DNA of 61,804 nt. Source: Rhodobacterales bacterium (lineage in GTDB: Bacteria; Pseudomonadota; Alphaproteobacteria; Rhizobiales; Stappiaceae). Shown here in pieces: positions 33,207 through 42,049 of this stretch. Within the stretch, counting starts at the first letter, position 1. Each line of letters begins with the position of its first letter. The notes beneath the pieces are model-generated. The model searched no databases and had not been told where the DNA came from. It saw only the letters and a list, made by a program, of their open reading frames with translations. Location of the stretch: positions 1 to 61,804 of the forward strand of contig VIRH01000136.1 in assembly GCA_008107755.1 (NCBI GenBank), written 5' to 3'. A program made the position numbers and the translations under genes.

Positions 33207-33249
33207 CTGCATCTCCCTGTTCCTTGTCGAAATGCACCGAAACGCCGGC

Positions 33250-33912
33250 TCAGACGCTCTCGGAGGCCGCCACGATCTTGTCGGCCGTCTCGAAGCGCTG
33301 GCTGTCGGCGTCCATGACGCGCAGCTCGCCCGAACCGATATCGAACCAGGAACCATGAACCTGCAACGTGCCGGCGGCAACGGCCTGCTCGATGAAGGGA
33401 AAGGTCATCAGGTTCTTCAGCGACTGGCGAATACCGGCATACTCCATGGCAAGCTGCGGATCGTCCGCCTTGTCGATCGGCATGCAGGCCATGGCGATCG
33501 CGGCCGGTTCAAGCAACTTGATCCAACGGCCGATGAACTTACCGGTGGCCAGGGGCGCATTTGCGTTCTCACGAAAGGCCTTGACCCCGCCGCACTGACC
33601 ATGCCCCATCACGACGATATGCTTGACCTGAAGGCCGTTGACCGCAAACTCGATTGCCGCACTGGTGCCGTGCTGGCCTTCCGTGTCCTCATAGGGCGGC
33701 ACAAGATTGGCAACATTGCGCACCACGAAGAGTTCGCCGGGCCCGACATTGAAGATGCCCTCAGGAGTCACCCGGCTGTCGCAGCAGGAAATCACCATCA
33801 CCTGGGGCGTCTGTCCGTAAACGGCGAGGCGCTCATGCGTCTCCCTGTAGCGGACGAAACCCTTGTTGAGATAGCGGCCGTAGCCTTCCAAGAGATGAGT
33901 GGGAAACTTCAA
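33250..33912 (-). CDS. Beta-class carbonic anhydrase (TTG start)
   Basis: A 220-residue beta carbonic anhydrase that interconverts CO2 and bicarbonate. Zinc ligands are visible: Cys and Asp in ISCCDSRVTPE, and His/Cys in VVMGHGQCGGVKAF. The start is decided by AGGAGG seven bases before a TTG at 33912, which begins the protein LKFPTHLLEGYGRYLN as in homologues; an upstream ATG at 34005 would add a low-complexity Ala/Gly stretch and places this Shine-Dalgarno inside the coding region. Cytoplasmic. Follows no clear operon other than DinB. Confidence 0.9.
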   Translation of the reverse strand: MKFPTHLLEGYGRYLNKGFVRYRETHERLAVYGQTPQVMVISCCDSRVTPEGIFNVGPGELFVVRNVANLVPPYEDTEGQHGTSAAIEFAVNGLQVKHIVVMGHGQCGGVKAFRENANAPLATGKFIGRWIKLLEPAAIAMACMPIDKADDPQLAMEYAGIRQSLKNLMTFPFIEQAVAAGTLQVHGSWFDIGSGELRVMDADSQRFETADKIVAASESV

Positions 33913-34035
33913 GCCCGTGCCTCCTGAACCGGCGGCCGCCGCGCCAGAGCGCGCGAAAACCCGATGCCGGTCGGTCGTATGATGTAGGAACTTCGCAGCA
34001 TTCATCAGAATAGCTGCACGCTCCGCGCCTCAAAG

Positions 34036-34065
34036 AGGGCCCCTTTCTTGAGGAAGGCCCTTTCT
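34036..34065. terminator. Intergenic hairpin between two minus-strand genes
   Basis: AGGGCC (34036-34041) and GGCCCT (34056-34061) form a stem around a 14-base loop that itself can pair CCT with AGG, and TTCT follows on the plus strand. It probably ends the upstream hypothetical gene's transcript; the flank is weak on the minus strand. Confidence 0.4.
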
Positions 34066-34153
34066 GCGCGCCATAGATAAGGGTTTCCGCTTAAGGAGCC
34101 AAGAGCCTTGTCCAATCGAGGCCTGTTCCGGGTGCCAAGGATCGCGCGCTGCG

Positions 34154-34534
34154 TCAGGTCGCAACGTTCACTTCGTGTGTGGCGTCGTCCTCGTGGTCCT
34201 CATAGGCGTGACGGATATTGTCTGCGGGGACGCGGTTCACCGGTCCGGGCAGCGGATGTACGGGACCGTGATCGATACCCGGCTCCAGCACGCTCAAGGC
34301 CGCCGCGCGATACGCCGCGACGCCGTCCAGCGTGTGGTTTTCCAGGTGATGGGCATCAATCAGGACTGCCGGGCTGTCGTCAGCCTGCCCGGTTACGTCT
34401 TCGTCATGGCGCTGTGCGGCGTCACTCTCGTCTTGGCGTTGGTGGCCCGTGTGCTGGCCGTTCCTGTCCGCCGGGTACTCTGTCGCTTGCGCCACGACCT
34501 GGGCCGGTTGCGCCCGTTCGATAGTCGTCGCCAT
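34154..34534 (-). CDS. Hypothetical His/Asp-rich protein
   Basis: A 126-residue protein of unknown function. AGGAGG six bases before the ATG is a very strong ribosome-binding site and the main reason to accept it over the plus-strand frame covering the same bases. The sequence is hydrophilic, rich in His, Asp and Gln (for example GQHTGHQRQDESDAAQRHDE), without membrane segment or signal peptide, and with a short alpha-helical part near DGVAAYRAAALSVLE. It could bind metal through its His residues (inference). No family recognised. Confidence 0.55.
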   Translation of the reverse strand: MATTIERAQPAQVVAQATEYPADRNGQHTGHQRQDESDAAQRHDEDVTGQADDSPAVLIDAHHLENHTLDGVAAYRAAALSVLEPGIDHGPVHPLPGPVNRVPADNIRHAYEDHEDDATHEVNVAT

Positions 34535-34665
34535 TGTGGCCTCCTGGCCGTCAGAGAATAGCCGCCCTTCTGGCGGCGATCTCCTGAATCTCTCAACAAG
34601 GGGTTAACAAACACTTACGCAAGGGAACCCGCTCATCTGATCGACTGTACCGGCTGTCACCGGCG

Positions 34666-36663
34666 TCAGGCCGCCTCGTCACACGACGCGCCGACAATCC
34701 TGACGACATCCGCCATGATGTCGGTAAGCTGAAAATCCTTGGGGGTATAGACCGCGGCAACGCCCATGGCCTTGAGCTGGGCAGCATCCTCTTCCGGGAT
34801 GATGCCGCCGACAACGACCGGGATGTCGTCCGCCCCTCCGGCCCGCAGGCGATCCATCACGTCGCGCACAAGGGCGAGATGAGAGCCGGAAAGGATCGAC
34901 AGCCCGATGACATGCACATCCTCCTCGATCGCCGCATTGACGATTTGCGCCGGCGTCAGGCGGATGCCCTCGTAGACCACCTCCATGCCGCAATCGCGCG
35001 CCCGAACCGCAATCTGCTCGGCGCCGTTGGAATGCCCGTCAAGGCCAGGCTTGCCGACCAGGAATTTGAGCCTGCGCCCGAGAGACTTCGAAACGGTCTC
35101 CACCGTCCGGCGGACAGTGGCAAGGTCGCCCGCATCGTCGCGCACGGACTGACCAACGCCTGTCGGCGCCCGATACTCACCGAAAACCTCGCGCAGGACG
35201 CGACCCCATTCGCCGGTGGTCACCCCGGCCTTTGCCGCCGCAATCGACGGTTCCATGATGTTTTGGCCTTCTTGGGCAGCCTCTCTCAAGCCGCTCAGCG
35301 CCGCCTTCACAGCCGCTTCGTCACGGGCCTCGCGCCAGGCTTTCAGCTTCTCGACGGCTTCTTCCTCCACATGCTCCGGCACGGTCAGGATTGCGCCGTC
35401 CTCGCCGCCTGCCAGCGGAGAGGGTTCGCTGTCCGTCCAGCGATTGACGCCGACGACGACCTGATCCCCCGCCTCGATGGCGGCAAGACGGGCGGAGTTC
35501 GCTTCCACCAGCTTGCGCTTCATGTAGCTGCTGTCGACCGCGGCGACCGCGCCGCCCATGGCGTCGATCCGTGTCAGCTCCTCGCGCGCTTCCGCCTTCA
35601 GCGCCTCGACCTTTTTGGTGATCTCGTGGGACCCTTCGAAGATGTCCGCATAATCCAGAAGATCGGTCTCGTAGGCGACGATCTGCTGCATGCGCAGCGA
35701 CCATTGCTGGTCGAACGGCCGGGGCAGGCCCAGCGCCTCGTTCCAGGCAGGAAGCTGCACGGCGCGCGCCCGCGCGTTCTTCGACAGAACCACGGACAGC
35801 ATCTCCAGAAGGATGCGGTAGACGTTGTTTTCCGGCTGCTGCTCGGTCAGGCCCAGGGAGTTGACCTGGACCCCGTAGCGGAACCGGCGGTAGCGCTCGT
35901 CCTCGACCCCGTAGCGCTCGCGGCAGATCTCGTCCCAGAGTTCCGTGAAGGCCCGCATCTTGCACATTTCCGTAATGAAGCGCATGCCGGCGTTGACGAA
36001 GAAGGAGATCCGGCCGACCGCCTTCGGAAAATCCTCCTCCGGAATGGCGCCGCTCTCCTTCATGGAATCGAGGATGGCCACAGCCGTGGCGAGGGCGAAG
36101 GACAGTTCCTGCACCGGCGTCGCGCCCGCTTCCTGAAGATGATAGGAGCAGACATTCATCGGGTTCCACTTCGGCATGTTGGAATAGGTCCACGCGATGA
36201 CGTCCGTCGTCAGCTTGAGCGAGGGCGCAGGCGGGAACACATAGGTTCCGCGCGACAGATATTCCTTGATGATGTCGTTCTGCGTCGTTCCTGAAAGAAG
36301 CGCGCGGTCGGCGCCCTGTTCGTCCGCGGCAGCGATATAAAGGGAAAGTAGCCAGGGCGCCGTCGCGTTGATGGTCATCGACGTGTTCATGCGCTCCAGC
36401 GGGATCTCTTCGAAAAGCGCGCGCATGTCACCGAGATGGGCCACAGGCACCCCCACCTTGCCGACCTCGCCCCGCGCAAGAAGATCGTCCGGATCGTATC
36501 CGGTCTGCGTCGGCAAATCGAAGGCGATCGACAGGCCTGTCTGTCCCTTCGCCAGATTTCCACGATAGAGCCTGTTTGATTCAGACGCCGTCGAATGGCC
36601 CGCATAGGTGCGGAAAATCCACGGACGGTCGCGCTCCCTGTCCTTGTCACCTGCCGCAGTCAT
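34666..36663 (-). CDS. ecm: Ethylmalonyl-CoA mutase
   Basis: A 665-residue adenosylcobalamin-dependent mutase that converts (2R)-ethylmalonyl-CoA to methylsuccinyl-CoA in the ethylmalonyl-CoA pathway. N-terminal catalytic barrel: RPWIFRTYAGHSTASESN and GLSIAFDLPTQTGYD at 20-70, TQNDIIKEY near 160, and the C-terminal B12 domain with GLDGHSNGAEQIA (DxHxxG), GLSILSGSH and VVGGIIPEED. The Ecm call over methylmalonyl-CoA mutase rests on the divergent ccr neighbour and on single-chain form; family trees would be needed to be sure. GGGAG before ATG 36663 supports the start. Confidence 0.88.
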   Translation of the reverse strand: MTAAGDKDRERDRPWIFRTYAGHSTASESNRLYRGNLAKGQTGLSIAFDLPTQTGYDPDDLLARGEVGKVGVPVAHLGDMRALFEEIPLERMNTSMTINATAPWLLSLYIAAADEQGADRALLSGTTQNDIIKEYLSRGTYVFPPAPSLKLTTDVIAWTYSNMPKWNPMNVCSYHLQEAGATPVQELSFALATAVAILDSMKESGAIPEEDFPKAVGRISFFVNAGMRFITEMCKMRAFTELWDEICRERYGVEDERYRRFRYGVQVNSLGLTEQQPENNVYRILLEMLSVVLSKNARARAVQLPAWNEALGLPRPFDQQWSLRMQQIVAYETDLLDYADIFEGSHEITKKVEALKAEAREELTRIDAMGGAVAAVDSSYMKRKLVEANSARLAAIEAGDQVVVGVNRWTDSEPSPLAGGEDGAILTVPEHVEEEAVEKLKAWREARDEAAVKAALSGLREAAQEGQNIMEPSIAAAKAGVTTGEWGRVLREVFGEYRAPTGVGQSVRDDAGDLATVRRTVETVSKSLGRRLKFLVGKPGLDGHSNGAEQIAVRARDCGMEVVYEGIRLTPAQIVNAAIEEDVHVIGLSILSGSHLALVRDVMDRLRAGGADDIPVVVGGIIPEEDAAQLKAMGVAAVYTPKDFQLTDIMADVVRIVGASCDEAA

Positions 36664-36971
36664 TGCCGCTTCTCCCTCTAAGGTCCTTTGGAGCCTGTCC
36701 TTTTTCTTTTCCTCGTCGCCCCGCCTGCCCGAACCGGTCTTCCTCCACCGGCGATAACGAAGATCACGCGCCTGCGAACCTCCGTCGGAATACCCTGTGC
36801 AATGCAAAATATGCTTGGCACCAAAAGGCAAGTTAAGCAATAGTCGTATAGCTGAGCATCTTATTTTGAACAATAGTTGCGCAAAATCGAGTTTCAGACT
36901 GCCTGAGGCATGTGCAACTGCGAGATTCACTGCAAGATTCAAGGGCACTTCGCGGTGCCCAGGAGGGGAGA
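36664..36971. promoter_or_regulatory. Divergent ecm/ccr promoter region
   Basis: A 308-base gap containing promoters for both genes. It is notably rich in TGCAA/TTGCA-like words: GTGCAATGCAAAATATGC near 36796, TTGCGCAA (perfect palindrome) near 36875, GTGCAACTGC near 36910 and CTGCAAGATTC near 36931. Regulators of this pathway, such as PccR/RamB-type proteins, are known to bind TTTGCAAA-like repeats. The bases near the ccr start include AGGAGGGGAG. Confidence 0.45.
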
Positions 36972-38267
36972 ATGACAGCACCTGCGGAAGCCAATGACAA
37001 CCGAACGCAGGAGGACACTCCGGTGAAAGATCTTTATGAAATAGGAGAGATCCCGCCGCTCGGCCATGTCCCCAGGGATATGTATGCCTGGACGATCCGC
37101 CGAGAGCGCCACGGGCCGCCGGAAGAGGCGATGAAGCTCGAAGTCGTGCCGACCTGGGAGCTGGACAGCAACGAGGTGCTGGTGCTCGTCATGGCCGCCG
37201 GGGTCAACTACAACGGCATCTGGGCGGGCCTCGGCCAGCCGATCAGCCCGTTCGACGGTCATGGCGCCCCGTATCATATCGCCGGCTCCGACGCCTCGGG
37301 CATCGTCTGGGCGGTTGGCGACAAGGTCAAGCGCTGGAAGGTCGGCGACGAGGTGGTGGTTCACTGCAACCAGGACAATGGTGACGACGAGGAGTGCAAC
37401 GGCGGCGACCCGATGTTCTCCCCCAGCCAGCGCATCTGGGGGTACGAGACGCCAGACGGGTCCTTCTCGCAGTTCACCCGGGTTCAGGCGCAACAGCTCA
37501 TGCCCCGGCCGAAGCACCTGACATGGGAAGAAAGCGCGTGCTACACGCTGACGCTCGCCACCGCCTATCGCATGCTGTTCGGTCACCACCCGCATGAACT
37601 GAAACCCGGCCAGAACGTGCTTGTGTGGGGCGCTTCCGGCGGTCTCGGCTCCTACGCGATCCAGCTCATCACCGCGGCCGGCGCCAACGCCATAGGTGTC
37701 ATATCAGACGAGGACAAACGCCAGTTCGTGATGGAACTCGGCGCCAAGGGCGTTCTGAACCGCAAGGATTTCAACTGCTGGGGCCAGTTGCCGAAGGTCG
37801 GCTCACCCGAATATGCGGAGTGGTTTGCCGAAGCGCGCAAGTTCGGCAAGGCCATCTGGGACATCACCGGCAAGGGCAACAATGTCGACATCGTCTTCGA
37901 GCACCCCGGCGAGGCGACGTTCCCGGTCTCGACGCTTGTTTGCAAGAAGGGCGGCATGGTCGTCATCTGCGCCGGCACCTCCGGTTTCAACTGCACCTTT
38001 GACGTCCGCTACATGTGGATGCACCAAAAGCGCCTGCAGGGATCGCACTTTGCCCATTTGAAACAGGCGTCGGCCGCCAACAAGCTGATGATCGAACGGC
38101 GCATCGATCCTTACATGTCGGAGGTCTTTCCCTGGGACCAGATCCCCAAGGCCCATACCAAGATGTGGAAGAACCAGCATGCGCCGGGCAACATGTCCGT
38201 GCTCGTCTGCGCCCCGACAACGGGCCTCAGAACATACGAAGACGTTCTGGAAGCCTGCGATCGCTGA
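36972..38267 (+). CDS. ccr: Crotonyl-CoA carboxylase/reductase
   Basis: A 431-residue medium-chain dehydrogenase that reductively carboxylates crotonyl-CoA to ethylmalonyl-CoA with NADPH, the key step of the ethylmalonyl-CoA pathway. Visible features: MAAGVNYNGIWAGLGQP (active-site Asn region), NADPH motif VWGASGGLGSYAIQL, the FEHPGEATFP segment containing the conserved His, and the C-terminal region. AGGAGGGGAGA directly before ATG 36972 is a strong ribosome-binding site. Divergent from ecm across a 308-base gap. An intrinsic terminator follows. Confidence 0.96.
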   Translation: MTAPAEANDNRTQEDTPVKDLYEIGEIPPLGHVPRDMYAWTIRRERHGPPEEAMKLEVVPTWELDSNEVLVLVMAAGVNYNGIWAGLGQPISPFDGHGAPYHIAGSDASGIVWAVGDKVKRWKVGDEVVVHCNQDNGDDEECNGGDPMFSPSQRIWGYETPDGSFSQFTRVQAQQLMPRPKHLTWEESACYTLTLATAYRMLFGHHPHELKPGQNVLVWGASGGLGSYAIQLITAAGANAIGVISDEDKRQFVMELGAKGVLNRKDFNCWGQLPKVGSPEYAEWFAEARKFGKAIWDITGKGNNVDIVFEHPGEATFPVSTLVCKKGGMVVICAGTSGFNCTFDVRYMWMHQKRLQGSHFAHLKQASAANKLMIERRIDPYMSEVFPWDQIPKAHTKMWKNQHAPGNMSVLVCAPTTGLRTYEDVLEACDR

Positions 38268-38318
38268 CACCACCGGACCATCTGCCCGGTTGGGTCGGCA
38301 ATGTCTGAAACTCGGGAC

Positions 38319-38345
38319 GGTCCGTTCATGACGGGCCGGCCTTTT
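38319..38345 (+). terminator. Intrinsic terminator after ccr
   Basis: GGTCCGT-TCATG-ACGGGCC is a 7-base stem with one G-U pair, followed by GGCCTTTTC. Confidence 0.7.
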
Positions 38346-38398
38346 CTCATGAAGGCTCGCTTGGCGCCTCGGCGGGGGACTACCGAACCGCGCAAACG

Positions 38399-39202
38399 CT
38401 AGGTGGTCGCGAATATGCGCACGTGCTTGGAAAAGTGCGAATGGCGAAGGCCGAAGATGTGATGAAGGATCGTGTCGACGCCCTGCGGAAAGAACGGCTT
38501 GCGCAGGAACGCTTTTGCGCCCACACGCTCGGCTGCCTTGTCCAGCGTCTCGTTCAACTCCGTGGACATCAGGATCACCTCCGAGGTGTGGGTGTAGGCC
38601 GCCAGTTTCTGAGCGAGTTCTATCCCGGTCATGCCCGGCATGTTGAAATCGCTGAAAATCACCCGATAGGGCTTGGCCTTGACCTTCTCGATGGCTGACG
38701 GACCGTCCTCCGCCTGCACCACGTCCAGATTGAAGATACTTTTCTTAAGCACCTTCTCCACGATCCTGCGCACAGTTGCGGAATCGTCCACGATCAGGAC
38801 GCTGTGGGGAGTATGAATGACATCATAGGTATTGATGATCTGGTGGATCTGCTTGTTGGAAAATGGCTTTTGCAGAAAATCATAGGCACCGAAGGATTTC
38901 AGCTTCCCTTCCGCCGAAGCGTCGAGATTGTTGGACATCGATATGGCAAACGTCTTGCCCCCGGTGACATGGATCGCCGCCATGACCTCCACCCCGTTGA
39001 GCTGGGGCATGTTGATGTCCAGAAACGCCAGATCGAACGTCTGCTTGCTCAGCAGTTCGACAGGCTGCTGGCCATCGCGGACCGTGGAGATTTCCATCTT
39101 CCGGCCGGTCTCGAGCAGAGCCTTCTCGACGAATTTGCAGACCGTGGAGGAGTCGTCTGCAACGATGACCCTGATATCGGACACTTCATTCGCTTCTGAC
39201 AT
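38399..39202 (-). CDS. Tandem receiver-domain response regulator
   Basis: A 267-residue protein made of two complete CheY-like REC domains (about residues 8-125 and 135-255) and no output domain. Both have the acidic pair (VADDSS, IVDDSA), the phosphorylation Asp (FLDINMPQ, SDFNMPG) and the conserved Lys (LQKPF, LRKPF). It could act as a phosphate sink or relay, or bind a partner. No kinase is adjacent; the HisKA_2 kinase at 19854 is 18 kb away and linkage is not implied. No transmembrane segment. Confidence 0.9.
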   Translation of the reverse strand: MSEANEVSDIRVIVADDSSTVCKFVEKALLETGRKMEISTVRDGQQPVELLSKQTFDLAFLDINMPQLNGVEVMAAIHVTGGKTFAISMSNNLDASAEGKLKSFGAYDFLQKPFSNKQIHQIINTYDVIHTPHSVLIVDDSATVRRIVEKVLKKSIFNLDVVQAEDGPSAIEKVKAKPYRVIFSDFNMPGMTGIELAQKLAAYTHTSEVILMSTELNETLDKAAERVGAKAFLRKPFFPQGVDTILHHIFGLRHSHFSKHVRIFATT

Positions 39203-39548
39203 GAGATCTGCATTTCACCAAAGTCTTAAAATGTCGCGAACATGCCTTTCCGTGGGACATATCGCGGCAGAGAACTTGCCATCCTAGACCGCATTCTGCC
39301 GAACGAGCCACATTTATTGGAATTTATCACGACAACATTTCGCTCACCGCCCTGAAGTTGCTGTCGGCGACATGGGACAGCGTGATCCGATGCCGCAATT
39401 CCGCTTCTATTGCGCCGCAGGGTCGCGGTGTCTCTGCGAATCGCCTTGAAGCGGCGCGGCAAAAGAGTACAAGGCACCATTCCCGGACGGGACCGCTGAC
39501 AGGACGACGCGGCCCCACCCTCCTGATCAGGAAGAGTTTCCGACCCCG
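39203..39548. other. Intergenic region REC-CAP
   Basis: No gene or strong repeat is seen. It holds the promoters of the minus-strand REC gene and the plus-strand CAP gene; part near 39300-39340 is AT-richer (ATTTATTGGAATTTATC). The frames here carry no convincing coding sequence. Confidence 0.5.
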
Positions 39549-40085
39549 ATGACGGCAAGACTGTTCTCCTCGACGGCCCGACTCACATTCGCGGCACTGA
39601 CGGCATTGCTGCTCGTCGCCTGCCAGAGCGAACGCTTTCAGGGACCACCTCCCTTCTATCAGGACATGGCCAGCGCCGACGGCCTGGTCGATGCGGCCAC
39701 CGCCGCCCAGATGATCTCGCAGTACCGGTCGAACAACGGCCTTCCCGGCGTTGTGCCCGACCCTCAGCTGACAGCCATCGCCAAATCGCAGGCGGACGCA
39801 ATGGCCGCCGCGGGATCGGTCAACGCGTCGCTTCAGCCGAACCAGCAGCTTGCCACGCGCATGGCCTCGATTGGTGAACCCAAGACCGCCGCCGCCGAAA
39901 ATGTCAGCGCCGGCTATCGGACCTTTGCCGAAGCCTTTTCCGGCTGGCGGGAATCCCCCAAGCACAACGACGTTCTGTTGATGAAGGACGCAACGCGGCT
40001 GGGGATCGCAACCGCCTATGCGCCCAACGCCAAACACAAGGTGTTCTGGTCATTGGTGATGGCGGCGCCGCGCCCCCGCCCCTGA
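39549..40085 (+). CDS. CAP domain lipoprotein
   Basis: A 178-residue exported protein. The signal peptide ends in LLLVAC, a lipobox with Cys at about residue 25, so it is probably lipid-anchored in the envelope. The rest matches the CAP/SCP fold: ISQYRSNNGLPGVVPDP, LTAIAKSQADAMA, AAENVSAGY and GWRESPKHNDVLLMK, with the His in the SPKH motif. CAP proteins are thought to act on the cell envelope, but the activity of bacterial members is unclear. No strong Shine-Dalgarno sequence is seen within ten bases. Confidence 0.85.
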   Translation: MTARLFSSTARLTFAALTALLLVACQSERFQGPPPFYQDMASADGLVDAATAAQMISQYRSNNGLPGVVPDPQLTAIAKSQADAMAAAGSVNASLQPNQQLATRMASIGEPKTAAAENVSAGYRTFAEAFSGWRESPKHNDVLLMKDATRLGIATAYAPNAKHKVFWSLVMAAPRPRP

Positions 40086-40127
40086 GAGCGATAGCGCGGC
40101 CTTGCCGTGCGGCGGGAGCTGATAGCC

Positions 40128-40595
40128 TCAGTAGACCCGCTGCTGGAAATATCGCGGCGGATAGCCGGGATCGTATGAGCGATAGTCGAAGGGCGGGATC
40201 GCCACCCTCGGACCTCGGTCGTAGCCGGGATAATGGCGCTCATAGATCGGCGGCTCTTCAACGACCACTTCCGTTTCAACGACCGCAGGCGGCGGCGCTG
40301 GCTCGTAGATGACCACGGGCGCCCTGAAACCAGCGCCCTGGTAATCCAGATAGCGACCGGACACCCACCCCTTCGTGTTTGCGAAAGCGGCGTCGCACCA
40401 TCTGAAACCGGGCGTGCAGTTGAAGATCGTCACGGCTCCGCCGCGCGGTATCGTCGTAAGGATCGGGTGATTGGTGCCCGGCCCTGTTCTCATGTTGAGA
40501 TTGGCCGTCGTATTGGCAATCGGGGGACCGCCGGCCTCTGCGGCAACCGGCAAAACGACAAGGGCTGCGATCAGCGCCGAAAAGCGGATCAACAT
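40128..40595 (-). CDS. Exported SH3 (bacterial SH3b) domain protein
   Basis: A 155-residue secreted or periplasmic protein. Signal peptide: MLIRFSALIAALVVLPVAAEA with a cut after AEA. The SH3b domain has NTTANLNMRTGPGTNHP, then RGGAVTIFNC and GWCDAAFANTKGWVSG-like features, with the conserved Trp. The C-terminal third is rich in Pro, Tyr and Arg. ATG 40595 has GGAG seven bases upstream; the upstream ATG at 40643 would make an unlikely extension. It could bind peptidoglycan or be a cell-wall associated protein. Opposite strand to the CFA synthase homologue. Confidence 0.84.
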   Translation of the reverse strand: MLIRFSALIAALVVLPVAAEAGGPPIANTTANLNMRTGPGTNHPILTTIPRGGAVTIFNCTPGFRWCDAAFANTKGWVSGRYLDYQGAGFRAPVVIYEPAPPPAVVETEVVVEEPPIYERHYPGYDRGPRVAIPPFDYRSYDPGYPPRYFQQRVY

Positions 40596-40630
40596 CAGGT
40601 AACTCCAAGACTGCGCCCTGCCAAGCTTGA

Positions 40631-40646
40631 GATGTGAGATCACATC
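40631..40646. promoter_or_regulatory. Inverted repeat upstream of CFA synthase homologue
   Basis: GATGTGA-GA-TCACATC is a perfect 7-base inverted repeat in the gap between the SH3 and cyclopropane synthase genes. Spacing differs from the CRP/FNR pattern (N6), so the binding protein is unknown. Confidence 0.4.
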
Positions 40647-40760
40647 CTGGGCACCATTATAACATCCCGAAGACGAATACGAGAGCTTCCTCTTGCAGAA
40701 AATGCCAATGCGCTTCAGATTAAAACAGAGTGTTGTCTAAACTACCTACCTTTTGACGAG

Positions 40761-42014
40761 ATGTATCAGACGTTCCATCTAGCTGCCTCATCCATTGTCA
40801 AACAGGGCGATCTGCACGTGACGGATCCCTCCGGCCGCGTTCACCACTACGGCGACGGAACAGGAACCCCTGTCAAAATGAGACTTTCCCCGGGCGCTCC
40901 GGGTAAAATCGTCAAGGACCCCGACCTTTATCTCGGGGAGTGCTACATGACCGGCGACCTTCAGATAACCGAAGGTTCCGTCTACGATATGATCGAGGTC
41001 TTTCTCGCCAATATCGGCTCGGTCTACCATTATCCGTCCAGAAAATCCCGGCTGCTGGATATCGCAAGAAGAGCCCTGCGGCGCCTCGACCAGCACAACC
41101 CCGCAGGCCGGTCGCGCTCGAACGTCGCGCATCACTATGACCTCTCGCGCACGCTCTACGATCTCTTTCTGGATAGTGACCGGCAGTATTCCTGCGCCTA
41201 TTTCGAGCGTCAGGACACCTCGCTGGAAGAAGCGCAACTGGCCAAGAAGCGCCATATCGCCGCCAAGCTGAACATAGCTCCGGGCATGCGGGTTCTGGAT
41301 ATCGGATCGGGCTGGGGCGGACTTGCGCTCTATCTGGCCGAGATCTGCGGCGCGAAAGTGCACGGGGTCACGCTATCGACCGAGCAGCTCGAGCTTGCCA
41401 GGGCCCGGGCCGAGGAGCGCGGCCTGTCCGACAGGGTCACCTTCGATCTCATCGACTATCGCTCGCTCACCGGCACCTACGACCGCATCGTCTCGGTAGG
41501 CATGTTCGAACATGTGGGCGTCGGCCAGTTCAAGTCGTATTTCCGCAAGCTCGGCAGCCTGCTGGCGGAAAACGGCGTCGGGCTGGTCCACTCGATCAAC
41601 CGCTCCGACGGCCCGGGGTCGACCAGCGCCTGGATCAAGAAATACATCTTCCCGGGAGGCTACATACCCGCCCTTTCCGAGGTGGTGCCGCATCTGGAAC
41701 ACGGCGGCCTCTACATCTCCGACATCGAGATCCTGCGCCTGCATTATGCCGAAACGCTGCACGTGTGGGCCGAGCGCTTCGCCGCCAGACGCAACAAGGC
41801 GAGAGAGATCTACGACGAGGAATTCTGCCGCATGTGGGAGTTCTATCTCGCCGCATCCGAATGCGCGTTCCGCTACGGCGGCATGAACAATTTCCAGATC
41901 CAGTTCGTCAGGAACCAGACGGCCCTGCCTCTGACCCGCACCTACATGCCGGAGGAAGAAGAGCGCCTGCGCACGATCGACAGCGGCCTGCTGCGCGAAC
42001 AGGCCGCTGAATAG
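40761..42014 (+). CDS. Cyclopropane-fatty-acyl-phospholipid synthase family protein
   Basis: A 417-residue SAM-dependent enzyme that modifies unsaturated fatty acids of membrane lipids with a methylene bridge, or is a close relative. The N-terminal part has GDLHVTDPSGRVHHYG and GECYMTGDLQITEG, and the C-terminal methyltransferase has VLDIGSGWGGLALYLAE, SVGMFEHVG, and IFPGGYIPALSE, as in E. coli Cfa. ATG 40761 is preferred. Known sigma-E regulation of cfa homologues in related bacteria suggests a stress role, but no matching promoter was found here. Confidence 0.9.
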   Translation: MYQTFHLAASSIVKQGDLHVTDPSGRVHHYGDGTGTPVKMRLSPGAPGKIVKDPDLYLGECYMTGDLQITEGSVYDMIEVFLANIGSVYHYPSRKSRLLDIARRALRRLDQHNPAGRSRSNVAHHYDLSRTLYDLFLDSDRQYSCAYFERQDTSLEEAQLAKKRHIAAKLNIAPGMRVLDIGSGWGGLALYLAEICGAKVHGVTLSTEQLELARARAEERGLSDRVTFDLIDYRSLTGTYDRIVSVGMFEHVGVGQFKSYFRKLGSLLAENGVGLVHSINRSDGPGSTSAWIKKYIFPGGYIPALSEVVPHLEHGGLYISDIEILRLHYAETLHVWAERFAARRNKAREIYDEEFCRMWEFYLAASECAFRYGGMNNFQIQFVRNQTALPLTRTYMPEEEERLRTIDSGLLREQAAE

Positions 42015-42049
42015 GCGGGCAGGGTCCAGCGTACCTGCAACGCGCAAGG

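Noticed and set aside
34175..34561. 128-residue hydrophobic ORF on the plus strand
   Set aside because: Overlaps the minus gene with AGGAGG; no ribosome-binding site of its own, and the hydrophobic segments are a shadow effect.
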